DNA of 64,000 nucleotides. Source: Mycolicibacterium neoaurum (GTDB taxonomy: Bacteria; Actinomycetota; Actinomycetes; Mycobacteriales; Mycobacteriaceae). Made by a program: the position numbers and the translations under genes. Below are positions 17,856 to 26,595 of the stretch, piece by piece. Every line of letters starts with the position of its first letter. Position 1 is the stretch's first letter. The notes below the pieces were generated by a model, which saw only the letters and a program-made list of their open reading frames with translations, did not search any database and was not told the origin of the DNA. The stretch is taken from NCBI RefSeq assembly GCF_036946495.1, contig NZ_JAQIIX010000002.1, forward strand, positions 1,364,001 through 1,428,000, read 5' to 3'.

Positions 17856-19192
17856 GCAGTGCCAAGAAGGTCGCGAAGAAGACGGCACACACTCCCCCGG
17901 TGATCGACCCGTACCTGCCTCGCAACGGCAACTTCGGCTACCGGGTGTCACGCTACGAACTCGACATCGAGTACAAGGTGGCGATCAACCGCCTCGGCGG
18001 CACGGTCACCGTCACCGCGGTGACCCTTGCCGCGCTGCGCGCCTTCACCCTCGATCTCTCGGATGCACTCGGGGTGTCGAAGGTGACGGTGAACGGCCGG
18101 CGCCCCAACAACTTCCGATGTCACGGCGGAAAACTACACATCACCCTCGGCGAGACGCTGCCGGCCGGTGCGGCGATGACGATCGTGGTGCGCTACGGCG
18201 GCACTCCCCGACCGCTGCGCACCCTCTGGGGTGAGGTCGGTTTCGAGGAGTTGTCCAACGGCGCGCTGGTCGCCGGTCAGCCCAACGGCGCCGCCTCGTG
18301 GTTCCCCTGCGACGATCACCCCTCCGCCAAGGCCAGCTTCCGCATCAGGATCAGCACCGACAGCCCCTACTACGCGCTGGCAAACGGCGAGCTGCTGTCC
18401 AAGCAGACCCGCGCCAGCCACACCACCTGGACCTATGAGCAGGCCGAGCCCACTTCGACATACCTGATCACGTTGCAGATCGGCGAATACACCCGGCATC
18501 GGTTGCACAAGAGCCCGGTCCCGATGCACGCCGTCCTGCCGGATCGGTTGCGCCGCAACTTCGACCATGACTTCGGCCGGCAGACCCAGATGATGAAATT
18601 GTTCATCCGCCAGTTCGGTCCCTACCCGTTGAGCACGGGTTACACCGTCGTCGTCACCGACGACGATCTTGAGATCCCGCTTGAGGCACAGGGACTGTCC
18701 ATCTTCGGCGCCAACCACTGTGACGGCAGGCGAAGTTCTGAGCGGCTGATCGCCCATGAGCTGGCCCACCAATGGTTCGGCAATTCGGTGACCGCCCGCC
18801 GATGGCGGGACATCTGGTTGCACGAGGGCTTCGCCTGTTACGCGGAGTGGCTGTGGTCCGAGGAGTCCGGCGGTCCCAGTGCCGACGAACGGGCCCGCAC
18901 CTACCACCGCAGGTTGGCCGACTCGCCGCAGGATCTGCTGCTGACCGATCCGGGGCCTGCCGATATGTTCGACGACCGGGTGTACAAGCGCGGCGCGCTG
19001 ACCCTGCATGCCGTGCGCCGGACCATCGGCGACGACAATTTCTTTGCACTGCTGCAGGATTGGACCGCCCGATACCGTCACAGCACCGCGGTGACCGATG
19101 ATTTCACCGGCCTGGCGGCCAACCATGCCGATGTCTCGCTGCGCGGACTCTGGGACCGCTGGCTGTACTCCACCGACCTCCCGGACCTGTGA
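17852..19192 (+). CDS. M1-family zinc metallopeptidase
   Basis: 446-aa aminopeptidase-type protein. The zinc motif HELAHQ has His302, Glu303 and His306, followed 18 residues later by Glu325 (LHEGFACYAEWLW), the exact gluzincin spacing. The usual exopeptidase GAMEN motif is replaced by PLEAQGLSIFG. It is about half the length of aminopeptidase N and has no signal peptide; the N-terminus is lysine-rich (MSSAKKVAKKTAH). Its ATG overlaps the TGA of the Pls-like synthetase in ATGA, so the two proteins are made together. By analogy with Streptomyces poly-lysine producers it may trim or degrade the synthetase product; this is inference. Confidence 0.9.
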   Translation: MSSAKKVAKKTAHTPPVIDPYLPRNGNFGYRVSRYELDIEYKVAINRLGGTVTVTAVTLAALRAFTLDLSDALGVSKVTVNGRRPNNFRCHGGKLHITLGETLPAGAAMTIVVRYGGTPRPLRTLWGEVGFEELSNGALVAGQPNGAASWFPCDDHPSAKASFRIRISTDSPYYALANGELLSKQTRASHTTWTYEQAEPTSTYLITLQIGEYTRHRLHKSPVPMHAVLPDRLRRNFDHDFGRQTQMMKLFIRQFGPYPLSTGYTVVVTDDDLEIPLEAQGLSIFGANHCDGRRSSERLIAHELAHQWFGNSVTARRWRDIWLHEGFACYAEWLWSEESGGPSADERARTYHRRLADSPQDLLLTDPGPADMFDDRVYKRGALTLHAVRRTIGDDNFFALLQDWTARYRHSTAVTDDFTGLAANHADVSLRGLWDRWLYSTDLPDL

Positions 19193-20433
19193 CCGACGGC
19201 GGCTCCGCATTGCCGGCGCGCGGGCCGGTCACGCGGGCCAGCGTCACCACGGTCGGGATCGCCACCGCCTGCACCGCGTTGTGCGGATACGCGGTGCTGT
19301 ATCTGGCCGCCCGCAGCCTGGAGCCGGCCGGCTTCTCCCTCTTCGGAGTGTTCTGGGGAGCTTTCGGTCTCGTCAGCGGCGCGGCCAACGGTCTGCTGCA
19401 GGAGTCCACCCGCGAGGTGCGGGCCGGTCGGGTGGGGATCGGAGCCGAACAACCCAGGACCCGTCCGATGTGGTTGGCCGTCGGCGTCGGTGTCGGCGCT
19501 GCCACCCTGATCGGCGCGACCGCACCGCTGTGGTCGGCCAGGGTGTTCACCGAGTACCAGTGGCTCAGCGTTGCGCTGCTCAGCGTGGGGCTCGGCGGAT
19601 TCTGCCTGCACGCAACGCTTCTGGGTATGTTGGCCGGTACCGATCGGTGGACCCAGTACGGCTCGCTGATGGTGACCGACGCGGCGACCCGGGTGGCGGT
19701 CGCGGCGGCGGCGTTCGTCTTCGGGTGGGGACTTGCGGGTTTCCTGTGGGCCACCGTCGCCGGGTGCATGGCCTGGCTGATCATGCTGGTGTGTTCCCGG
19801 CCTGCCCGGGCGGCGGCCGCGCTGACCTGCGCGGGCAGCGCACGCACATTTCTGACGGGCGCCTCGCACTCGGTGGCGGCGGCCGGCGCCAGCGCCATCC
19901 TGGTAATGGGCTTTCCGGTGCTGTTGCAGGCCACCAGTTCCGAACTCGGCGCCGCGGGCGGGGTGGTGATTCTCGCGGTCACCCTCACCAGAGCTCCACT
20001 ACTGGTCCCGCTGACGGCCATGCAGGGCAACCTGATTGCGCACTTCGTCGACCAGCGGAACCGCAGACTGACTGCGCTGCTCACCCCCGCACTGGTGGTC
20101 ACCGTGATCGGAGCGATCGGTGTCGCAGCGGCCGCGCTCGCCGGACCTTGGCTGCTGCACACCGCATTCGGGCCCGAGTATCAGGCGAGCGGGACGCTGC
20201 TGGCCTGGCTGACCGCCGCGGCCACCGCCATCGCACTGCTCACGCTCACCGGTGCCGCGGCCGTCGCGGCCGCGCTGCACCGCGCCTACGCCGCCGGATG
20301 GATCGGCGCCACCCTGGCTGCCGCCGCGCTGCTCTTACTCCCGGTGACACTGGAGACCAGAACCGTCACCGCCCTGTTGTGCGGGCCCGTGGTCGGCATC
20401 GCCGTGCACCTGTACGCGCTCGCCCGATCCTGA
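19189..20433 (+). CDS. Polytopic membrane protein, polysaccharide flippase-like (MOP superfamily)
   Basis: 414-aa protein with about 12 hydrophobic segments spread over its whole length, resembling Wzx/PST-type oligosaccharide flippases and possibly the M. tuberculosis Rv3630-type protein. Repeated segments such as LCGYAVLYLAARSLEPAGFS near the N-terminus and TLEPAGFSLFG-like loops fit the family only in general pattern, so this is a fold-level call. GTG 19189 overlaps the TGA of the peptidase gene (GTGA). Its place between a peptide synthetase/peptidase pair and a sugar epimerase gene suggests export of a glycan or conjugate precursor. Confidence 0.75.
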   Translation: MTDGGSALPARGPVTRASVTTVGIATACTALCGYAVLYLAARSLEPAGFSLFGVFWGAFGLVSGAANGLLQESTREVRAGRVGIGAEQPRTRPMWLAVGVGVGAATLIGATAPLWSARVFTEYQWLSVALLSVGLGGFCLHATLLGMLAGTDRWTQYGSLMVTDAATRVAVAAAAFVFGWGLAGFLWATVAGCMAWLIMLVCSRPARAAAALTCAGSARTFLTGASHSVAAAGASAILVMGFPVLLQATSSELGAAGGVVILAVTLTRAPLLVPLTAMQGNLIAHFVDQRNRRLTALLTPALVVTVIGAIGVAAAALAGPWLLHTAFGPEYQASGTLLAWLTAAATAIALLTLTGAAAVAAALHRAYAAGWIGATLAAAALLLLPVTLETRTVTALLCGPVVGIAVHLYALARS

Positions 20434-20480
20434 TCCATGACAGCATGAACCCGGCTTCGGGCCCCTACATGAGGAGAGAT

Positions 20481-21464
20481 ATGTCCTGGCTAGTGACCGG
20501 CGGTGCCGGCTACATCGGCGCGCATGTGGTGCGCGCACTGAGGGCCTCGGGCACCGATGTCGTCGTGATCGACGATCTGTCCACCGGTATCGCCGGATTC
20601 GTGCCCGACGGTGTCGAACTGGTCACCGCCAACCTGCTGGACCTCGACACCGTCACCGCGACGCTGGCCGATCACGATGTCACCGGGGTGATCCACGTCG
20701 CGGGATACAAGTACGCGGGCGAATCGGTGAAGTACCCCCTGCACACCTACCGCCAGAACGTCACCGCGATGGCGACCCTGCTGGAGGCGATGGCGGCCAC
20801 CGATGTCGACCAGATCGTGTTCTCCAGCAGCGCCGCCACCTACGGCACCCCCGATGTCGAGATCGTCGACGAGCAGACGCCGACGGCGCCCGAATCGCCG
20901 TACGGCGAGAGCAAGCTCATCGGCGAGTGGCTGCTGCGCGATGTGGCGCGCGCACGCCCGCTGCGGCACACCAGCCTTCGCTACTTCAATGTCGTCGGTT
21001 CCGGCTCGGTCGACCTGTACGACCGCAGCCCGCACAATCTGTTCCCCAAGGTGCTCGACATGCTGTACGGCGGCCGCGTCCCGCAGATCAACGGCGGCGA
21101 CTACGCCACCCCGGACGGCACCTGTGTCCGCGATTACGTCCATGTCTCCGATCTGGCGGACGCCCATGTTGCGGCGGCCCGAAGGCTGGCCGCCGGTGAG
21201 CCCGTCGAGCCGGTATACAACCTCGGCAGCGGATCGGGAACGTCGGTGCGCGAGATCATGACCACGATCCGGGAGGTCACCGGTATCGACTTCGAGCCGG
21301 CGGTCACGCCGCGACGCCCGGGCGATCCGGCCCGCATCGTGGCCGCGGGCACCCTGGCGGCACGGGATCTGGGCTGGCAGATGCGTCACTCGCTGACCGA
21401 TATGGTCGCCTCGGCGTGGGAAGCCCGCCAGGCCGTCGGGGGAGACTATCCGACCGCGGGCTGA
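20481..21464 (+). CDS. galE: UDP-glucose 4-epimerase-like NAD-dependent epimerase
   Basis: 327-aa extended short-chain dehydrogenase. The NAD-binding motif is VTGGAGYIGAHVV at the N-terminus; YGESKLIGEW carries the catalytic YxxxK; RYFNVVGSG is the conserved substrate loop. GGDYATPDGTCVRDYVHVSD is the classical GalE segment, so interconversion of UDP-glucose and UDP-galactose is likely, though specificity for another nucleotide sugar is possible. ATG 20481 follows GAGGAG by 4-5 bases. The gene is 47 bases behind the flippase-like gene and ends flush against the following membrane protein gene. Confidence 0.9.
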   Translation: MSWLVTGGAGYIGAHVVRALRASGTDVVVIDDLSTGIAGFVPDGVELVTANLLDLDTVTATLADHDVTGVIHVAGYKYAGESVKYPLHTYRQNVTAMATLLEAMAATDVDQIVFSSSAATYGTPDVEIVDEQTPTAPESPYGESKLIGEWLLRDVARARPLRHTSLRYFNVVGSGSVDLYDRSPHNLFPKVLDMLYGGRVPQINGGDYATPDGTCVRDYVHVSDLADAHVAAARRLAAGEPVEPVYNLGSGSGTSVREIMTTIREVTGIDFEPAVTPRRPGDPARIVAAGTLAARDLGWQMRHSLTDMVASAWEARQAVGGDYPTAG

Positions 21465-23252
21465 GTGACCCGGCGCACGTCCGTACAGTCGGCTGCGATG
21501 AAATGGGTCCCCAGGGTTGCCGCTGCGTTGATCGCGGCACAGCTGGCAATCCGGGCGGTGCTCGCCTTCGGGGGCTACTTCTACTGGGATGACCTGATCC
21601 TGATCGGCCGGGCGGGCACGCAGGGGTTGCTGTCCGTCGAGTATCTGTTCGACGATCACGACGGGCACGTCATGCCGGGGGCGTTCCTCGTCGCCGGGGC
21701 CATCACCCGATTGGCTCCGCTGGAATGGTTGTGGCCCGCGCTGAGCCTCGTGGTGCTGCAGTTGCTGGCCTCGCTGGCCCTGCTGCGCGTGCTGCACCTG
21801 ATCCTCGGGTGGCGCCCGGTGCTGCTGGTCCCGTTGGTGTTCGCCCTGTTCACGCCGCTGACGGTGCCGGCCTTCGCGTGGTGGGCCGCCGGGCTGAACT
21901 CGCTGCCGATGCTTGCCGCGCTGGCCTGGGTGTGCGGGGACGCCATCCAGCTGGTGCGCACCGGGAACCGGCGGTACGCGGTGACCGGGGTGCTGGTCTA
22001 TTGCGGCGGCCTGCTGTTCTTCGAGAAGTCGGCGGTGATCCCGTTCGTCGCGTTCACGGTGACCGCCCTGCTGGCGTGGGTCAGCAGGGAACCGCTCGCC
22101 GCCGTGTGGCATCGGGGGGTTCGCCTGTGGGTCGGGCTGCTGGCGGTGACCGCGGCCTGGATCGGGGTGTACCTGCTGGTGGTCGACCAGAAGCGGTGGA
22201 CGCTGGATCTGGGCATGACCGCCGAACTGTGGTGGCGCTCGGTGACGCACGGGATCGTGCCGGGTCTGGCCGGCGGGCCGTGGGACTGGCAGCGCTGGGC
22301 CCCCGCCTCACCGTGGGCCACCCCGCCGGTCACGGTGATGGTGCTGGGCTGGATCACGCTGGCCGCGGTGGTGGCGGTATCGGTGGCCCGCAAACAGCGG
22401 ATCGCCGCGGTATGGGCGGCCGCGCTGGGCTACGCGCTGGCCTGTCAGGTGCCGATCTATCTGATGCGCTCGTCGCAGTTCACCGCGCTGGAACTGGCAC
22501 AGGCCCTGCGCTACCTGCCCGATCTGGTGGTGGTGCTGACCATCCTGGCCGCCGTCGCGCTGAGCGCGCACAACCGGCCGGGATCGGCATGGCTGGATGC
22601 CTCCCGGGGGCGCACCGCGGTGGTCTGTGCCCTGGCCGTCGCATTCGTCGGCAGCAGCCTGTACTCGACATCGACATTCCTGCGGGTGTGGCGGGACAGC
22701 CCGGTGCCGCAGTACCTGCACAACGCCGAGGCCGGCCTGGCTGGTGCGCCGCGCGGGACGCCGCTGCTCGACCAGGAGGTCGATCCGATGATCATGCAGC
22801 GGGTGGCCGCGCCGGAGAATCTGGCCAGCCATATGTTCGCCCTGTTGCCGCAGCGCCCCGAGTTCAGCGGCACCACCAGCGATCTCAGGGTGCTCGACAG
22901 CACCGGCACGCTGCGCGAGGCGCTGGTCACCTGGGTGCGGTCCATCGTCGCAGGTCCGATCCCCAACTGCGGGTATCTGGTGCAGACCGATGCCGGCGTC
23001 ACGATGCCGCTGGACGGTCCGCTGCTGCCCGCCGACTGGACCGCCGAGATCAACTATCTGGCCAACAGCGAGGGCTCGCTGACGATGTCGCTGGCCGAGG
23101 GCGCACCGGTGAAGGTGCCCACCCATCCCGGCCTGAACCGGGTCTTCGTGCGGTTGTCCGGCGCCGGTGACTCGATCACGGTCAGCGCGAACACCGCGGC
23201 GTTGTCGGTGTGCATCGCGTCGGGACCGGTGGGATTCGTCGCTCCCCGCTGA
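21465..23252 (+). CDS. Large polytopic membrane protein, GT-C glycosyltransferase-like
   Basis: 595 aa with about ten hydrophobic spans followed by a roughly 150-residue soluble C-terminal domain. Near residue 40 the sequence YFYWDDLILIGRAG, and then FDDHDGHVMPG, resemble the acidic first extracytoplasmic loop of GT-C polyprenyl-linked glycosyltransferases. Size and the adjacent galE gene recall M. tuberculosis Rv3634c-Rv3635. The start is GTG 21465, immediately after the galE stop, or ATG 21498; the latter places the first span closer to the N-terminus. It is the last gene of the five-gene operon. Glycosyltransfer is an inference from topology, not from a proven motif. Confidence 0.75.
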   Translation: MTRRTSVQSAAMKWVPRVAAALIAAQLAIRAVLAFGGYFYWDDLILIGRAGTQGLLSVEYLFDDHDGHVMPGAFLVAGAITRLAPLEWLWPALSLVVLQLLASLALLRVLHLILGWRPVLLVPLVFALFTPLTVPAFAWWAAGLNSLPMLAALAWVCGDAIQLVRTGNRRYAVTGVLVYCGGLLFFEKSAVIPFVAFTVTALLAWVSREPLAAVWHRGVRLWVGLLAVTAAWIGVYLLVVDQKRWTLDLGMTAELWWRSVTHGIVPGLAGGPWDWQRWAPASPWATPPVTVMVLGWITLAAVVAVSVARKQRIAAVWAAALGYALACQVPIYLMRSSQFTALELAQALRYLPDLVVVLTILAAVALSAHNRPGSAWLDASRGRTAVVCALAVAFVGSSLYSTSTFLRVWRDSPVPQYLHNAEAGLAGAPRGTPLLDQEVDPMIMQRVAAPENLASHMFALLPQRPEFSGTTSDLRVLDSTGTLREALVTWVRSIVAGPIPNCGYLVQTDAGVTMPLDGPLLPADWTAEINYLANSEGSLTMSLAEGAPVKVPTHPGLNRVFVRLSGAGDSITVSANTAALSVCIASGPVGFVAPR

Positions 23253-23304
23253 CACCGGCGTGTGCTGCCCCCGACTTGTCGGTGCCCGCGCCTACGGTTG
23301 GCTG

Positions 23305-23673
23305 ATGATCTCCTCGGACTCGCGGCCCTCGACGGTGGCGCCGTGCAGACACTGCGGCATCGAGACCGTGTGGTTGCAGACCATCTATGGTGGCTGGCAG
23401 CTGTTCGACGCCGCCGAGTTCCCCACCGAGGACAGCGCGGCCGGTAACCGCTTCGCCATCCGGCGGTTGTCCCGGCAGGTTGTCGATCTCGACGATGTGT
23501 ACGAGGGCAGGTGGCCGGCCACCTGCCTGCATCTGCACCGGTTCGAGTGCCCGGCCAGCTACGACGACACCCGCTTTCATCAGCGCAGGCCGCGGCAGGC
23601 CAATGAGATCGACCTCGATGATCTGTTCGGCCGCCTGGCCGAGCGAAGGGAAGCTCGGCGTCGGGCGGGTTAA
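23305..23673 (+). CDS. Hypothetical protein with an N-terminal CxxC motif
   Basis: 122-aa soluble protein not recognised as a named family. It starts at ATG 23305. CRHCGIETVWLQT near residue 14 could be half of a zinc site; a further Cys-His cluster (CLHLHRFECP) lies near residue 76, so a four-ligand zinc-binding protein is possible. The C-terminus is charged and arginine-rich. Its stop overlaps the 3' end of the convergent TetR gene by 4 bases. Confidence 0.7.
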   Translation: MISSDSRPSTVAPCRHCGIETVWLQTIYGGWQLFDAAEFPTEDSAAGNRFAIRRLSRQVVDLDDVYEGRWPATCLHLHRFECPASYDDTRFHQRRPRQANEIDLDDLFGRLAERREARRRAG

Positions 23674-24239
23674 GGACGCGTCGCGATCAGTCGGCGGGCG
23701 GCCTCGATGGCCACGTCGCGGCGGCGCGCGGTTTCCTGCTCGCCCTGGGCGACAGCGTCCGGATGCGGCAGATGCGCCCAGGCCAGACCCACGGAGAACA
23801 ACATCACCAACAGATCCTCGGGGCGCCAGCTCGGGTCGACGTGACCGTCGGCCTGCGCCGCGCCTATCGCGGCGAGTGCCGCCGCCGTGGGCGGCGCGTC
23901 CTCGAACTCCGGTGCGCCCAGGTCGAATCCCTCCAACCGTGCCCAGGTGACCATGCGTAGGTGCTCGGGCCGACGGCAGGCGAGGTCATAGACCCCGCCG
24001 ACGAACTCGGCGACGTCCTCTGGACACAGCGTGACCGAACGGAAGAGTTCGGCGCCGTCGGTGACGAAGACCTCGCGGAACAGCGCCTCCTTGTTACCGA
24101 AATGCGCATAGAGGCGCTCCTTGCTGGCATGAGCAGCGGCAGCTATGCGATCGATGCGGGCACCGGCCAGACCGTACTGCGCAAACTCGGCGCGCGCCGC
24201 GGTGAGGATATCGTCGCGAAGTTCCGTCGTGCGTCTCAC
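23670..24239 (-). CDS. TetR-family transcriptional regulator
   Basis: 189-aa repressor with an N-terminal helix-turn-helix (LRDDILTAARAEFAQYGLAG, then HASKERLYAHFGNKEALFRE, the conserved TetR recognition region). It begins at GTG 24239. The C-terminal ligand domain has no recognisable signature. It is divergent from an acyltransferase gene, and the 47-base gap contains a strong palindrome, so it most likely represses both itself and the acyltransferase. Confidence 0.92.
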   Translation of the reverse strand: MRRTTELRDDILTAARAEFAQYGLAGARIDRIAAAAHASKERLYAHFGNKEALFREVFVTDGAELFRSVTLCPEDVAEFVGGVYDLACRRPEHLRMVTWARLEGFDLGAPEFEDAPPTAAALAAIGAAQADGHVDPSWRPEDLLVMLFSVGLAWAHLPHPDAVAQGEQETARRRDVAIEAARRLIATRP

Positions 24240-24256
24240 AGCAGAAGCATAATCAG

Positions 24257-24270
24257 ACGAACCAGTTCGT
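24257..24270. promoter_or_regulatory. Palindromic TetR operator
   Basis: ACGAAC and GTTCGT form 6-bp perfect arms around a 2-base centre (CA). The site lies centrally in the 47-base gap between the divergent TetR and acyltransferase genes, the typical place for an autoregulatory operator. Confidence 0.7.
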
Positions 24271-24286
24271 TCGGTATCGTGGCGAC

Positions 24287-25141
24287 ATGTCCGTCATGAC
24301 CGACACCGCCAATCTGATGAACCAGCCCGGCCGCATCCGTGCGATACGGCGGGCAGTCGAGACCGTTGCCGATGGCGCAGCGCCGTTGGTGGACTTGTGC
24401 CGCCCCTTCATCGACGGACTCGAGCACCTGCCCCGTGATGGCCGATTCCTGCTGGTGGGCAACCACACTCAGTCCGGAACCGAAGGGTTCCTGATTCCGT
24501 ATGTGGTGCGTCGCGAACTCGGCACGCTGGTCCGACCGCTCACCGACCGCGCCTTCGGCAGAATGCCCGGCCCGGCGGCCGATCTGCTGGCTGCTTGCGG
24601 CGCCACCGTCGGCGCGCCCGAATCCGCGCGTGAACTGATGCGCCATGACCAGCCGATCCTGGTGTTCCCGGGCGGAGGCCGCGAGATCGGCAAGTTCAAG
24701 GGTGAGGAGAACACCCTGAACTGGCGCGGCCGCGCGGGGTTCGCCCGGATCGCCGCCGAGCACGACTACCCGATCGTCCCGGCCGGGTTGATCGGTGGCG
24801 ACGACGTCTACCGGAGCTTCACCACCCGCGACGGGGCATGGGGCAGGTTCAGCGCGAGCCTGTCGAGTCGTCTGGCAGGAAAACCCGATATGGCGATGCC
24901 GCTGGTGCGCGGGATCGGGCCGACCATGATCCCGCGGCCGCAACGGATGTACCTGCGTTTCGCCGAGCCCATCGACTCGACCAGACCCGCCGGCGTCGGA
25001 GCCGACGATTGGGCCGAGACGGTCAAGAGTCGTACCCAGAAATCCTTGGAGGCGGTGCTGGCCGAGCTGCTGCAGATCCGCGCCGCCGATCCGTACCGGC
25101 ACCTGAACCCACTGGCCTGGCGGGATGCCGTGCAGCCATGA
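24287..25141 (+). CDS. Lysophospholipid acyltransferase family protein (PlsC-like)
   Basis: 284-aa acyltransferase of the glycerol-phosphate acyltransferase superfamily, transferring acyl chains to a lipid acceptor at the membrane. The catalytic motif appears as NHTQSGTEGF near residue 64, a variant of NHxxxxD, and the second block as ILVFPGGGREIGKFKGEENT near residue 125. A third block (YPIVPAGLIGGDDVY) follows. It resembles mycobacterial proteins annotated as lysophospholipid acyltransferases or diacylglycerol acyltransferase-like. It is divergent from its probable TetR regulator. The acceptor is unknown. Confidence 0.87.
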   Translation: MSVMTDTANLMNQPGRIRAIRRAVETVADGAAPLVDLCRPFIDGLEHLPRDGRFLLVGNHTQSGTEGFLIPYVVRRELGTLVRPLTDRAFGRMPGPAADLLAACGATVGAPESARELMRHDQPILVFPGGGREIGKFKGEENTLNWRGRAGFARIAAEHDYPIVPAGLIGGDDVYRSFTTRDGAWGRFSASLSSRLAGKPDMAMPLVRGIGPTMIPRPQRMYLRFAEPIDSTRPAGVGADDWAETVKSRTQKSLEAVLAELLQIRAADPYRHLNPLAWRDAVQP

Positions 25142-25161
25142 CCCGTGCAGCCATGAAGACG

Positions 25162-25237
25162 TGGAGCCACCCAGGGGAATCGAACCCCTGACCTATTCAT
25201 TACGAGTGAATTGCTCTACCGACTGAGCTAGGGTGGC
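25162..25237 (-). tRNA. tRNA-Thr (anticodon CGT)
   Basis: On the minus strand a complete cloverleaf can be drawn. The acceptor stem is GCCACCC/GGGTGGC, the D arm is GCTCAGTCGGTAGAGC, and the anticodon stem ATTCA/TGAAT encloses loop CTCGTAA with anticodon CGT. The T arm is AGGGGTTCGATTCCCCT, and discriminator T is followed by an encoded CCA. It lies between the acyltransferase and holB genes. Confidence 0.95.
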
Positions 25238-25303
25238 GCGCCTGCCTTGGCAGGCCCGACGAGTCTACGACAGCCCCCGCCCGCGGCACGAATCAGTTGG
25301 CGT

Positions 25304-26515
25304 TCAGACGCGCAGTGCCTGCCCTACCGTCGCCACCATGGCGTCGACGGCGAACTTGGGCTTCACGTTCACCGCGAGCGCCTCCCGACATTCCAGGACC
25401 GCCTCTATGCAGCGCAGCAGTCGATCCGGTGGCACGTGGGCGGCCATCGCGCCGACCCGTTCGGCCATGTCCGGGTGGTTGGCCGTCACCGTCCCCGCAC
25501 CCGCCGACACCACCAATGCGTCGCGGAAATAGGTCGCGAGATCCATCAGCGCCCGGTCGAGCGCGTCCCGCGACGCACGGGTCTGGCGCGATTTCTGCCG
25601 CTGCTCCAGTAGCTTCATCGCTCCTGCTGCACCGCGGATCGCACCCGCGGTGCCCTTTCCGGTGCCGCCGGCGCCCAGCGCGGTGCGCAATTCCTCGGTC
25701 TCGACCTCATTGCGGTCCACCGTCAGTGCCTTGGCCTCGGCATCGGCGGTGGTCACCAACTCCTCGGCCGCCGCATACGCGCGGGTGGGCGTGGCCGCAT
25801 CCCGCGCCAGTCCGAGCGCACGCTCGCGACGCTGTCGGGACTCCGGATCGGTGGCCAGCCGGCGCGCCCGGCCCACGTGGCCGCCGCTGACCGAGGCCGC
25901 CCAGGCCGCGACATCGGCGGCGATCCCGTCCCGTTCGGTGAGCACCTCGGCGATCGCGTCGGTCGGTGGTGTCACCAACGCGACGTGCCTGCACCGCGAC
26001 CGCAGTGTCACCGCGATGTCCTCGGGATCCACCGATGGCGCACAGAGCAGGAACACCGTGGACTGCGGCGGCTCCTCCACCACCTTCAACAAGGCGTTGG
26101 CCGCTCCCTCGGTGAGTCGGTCGGCGTCCTCGACGACCACGATCTGCCACCGTCCGGTCCCCGGCCGGCGGGAGGCGATCTGCACGATCTCCCGCATCTC
26201 CTTGACCGCGATCGACAGCCCCTCGGGGATGATCCGCCTGACATCGGCGTGCGTACCGGCCATCGTCGTGGTGCACGCCCGGCATTCCCCGCAGCCCGGC
26301 ACACCCTCGGATGTGCACTGCAGGGCCGCGGCGAAGCACACCGCGGCCACCGAACGCCCCGATCCCGGTGGGCCGGTGATCAACCAGGCATGGGTCATCC
26401 CGCCTGCGGTCAGCGCACTGTGCGACCCGGCGGCACGGGCCGCCGAAGCGGCCGCCACCAGCTCTTCCTCGACGTGGTGTTGGCCCACCAGAGACGAAAA
26501 AACACCGCTTCCCAC
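25304..26515 (-). CDS. holB: DNA polymerase III subunit delta'
   Basis: 403-aa clamp-loader subunit (Rv3644c position) that helps load the sliding clamp during replication. The P-loop is ITGPPGSGRS near residue 46 (Arg in place of the usual Lys, normal for non-hydrolysing delta'). A zinc module with four cysteines follows (CTSEGVPGCGECRAC), then VVEDADRLTEGAANALLKVV and the SRC-like RSRCRHVALV. ATG 26515 and the GTG four codons later are both possible starts. It is divergent from the adenylate cyclase gene, as in M. tuberculosis. Confidence 0.93.
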   Translation of the reverse strand: MGSGVFSSLVGQHHVEEELVAAASAARAAGSHSALTAGGMTHAWLITGPPGSGRSVAAVCFAAALQCTSEGVPGCGECRACTTTMAGTHADVRRIIPEGLSIAVKEMREIVQIASRRPGTGRWQIVVVEDADRLTEGAANALLKVVEEPPQSTVFLLCAPSVDPEDIAVTLRSRCRHVALVTPPTDAIAEVLTERDGIAADVAAWAASVSGGHVGRARRLATDPESRQRRERALGLARDAATPTRAYAAAEELVTTADAEAKALTVDRNEVETEELRTALGAGGTGKGTAGAIRGAAGAMKLLEQRQKSRQTRASRDALDRALMDLATYFRDALVVSAGAGTVTANHPDMAERVGAMAAHVPPDRLLRCIEAVLECREALAVNVKPKFAVDAMVATVGQALRV

Positions 26516-26595
26516 ATCTGCACCCTAGTGCCACCCGGGGACACGACACGGCGACAGCGGCGCCAGAGGTCGCGACCGACCGATACGGTAAACGG

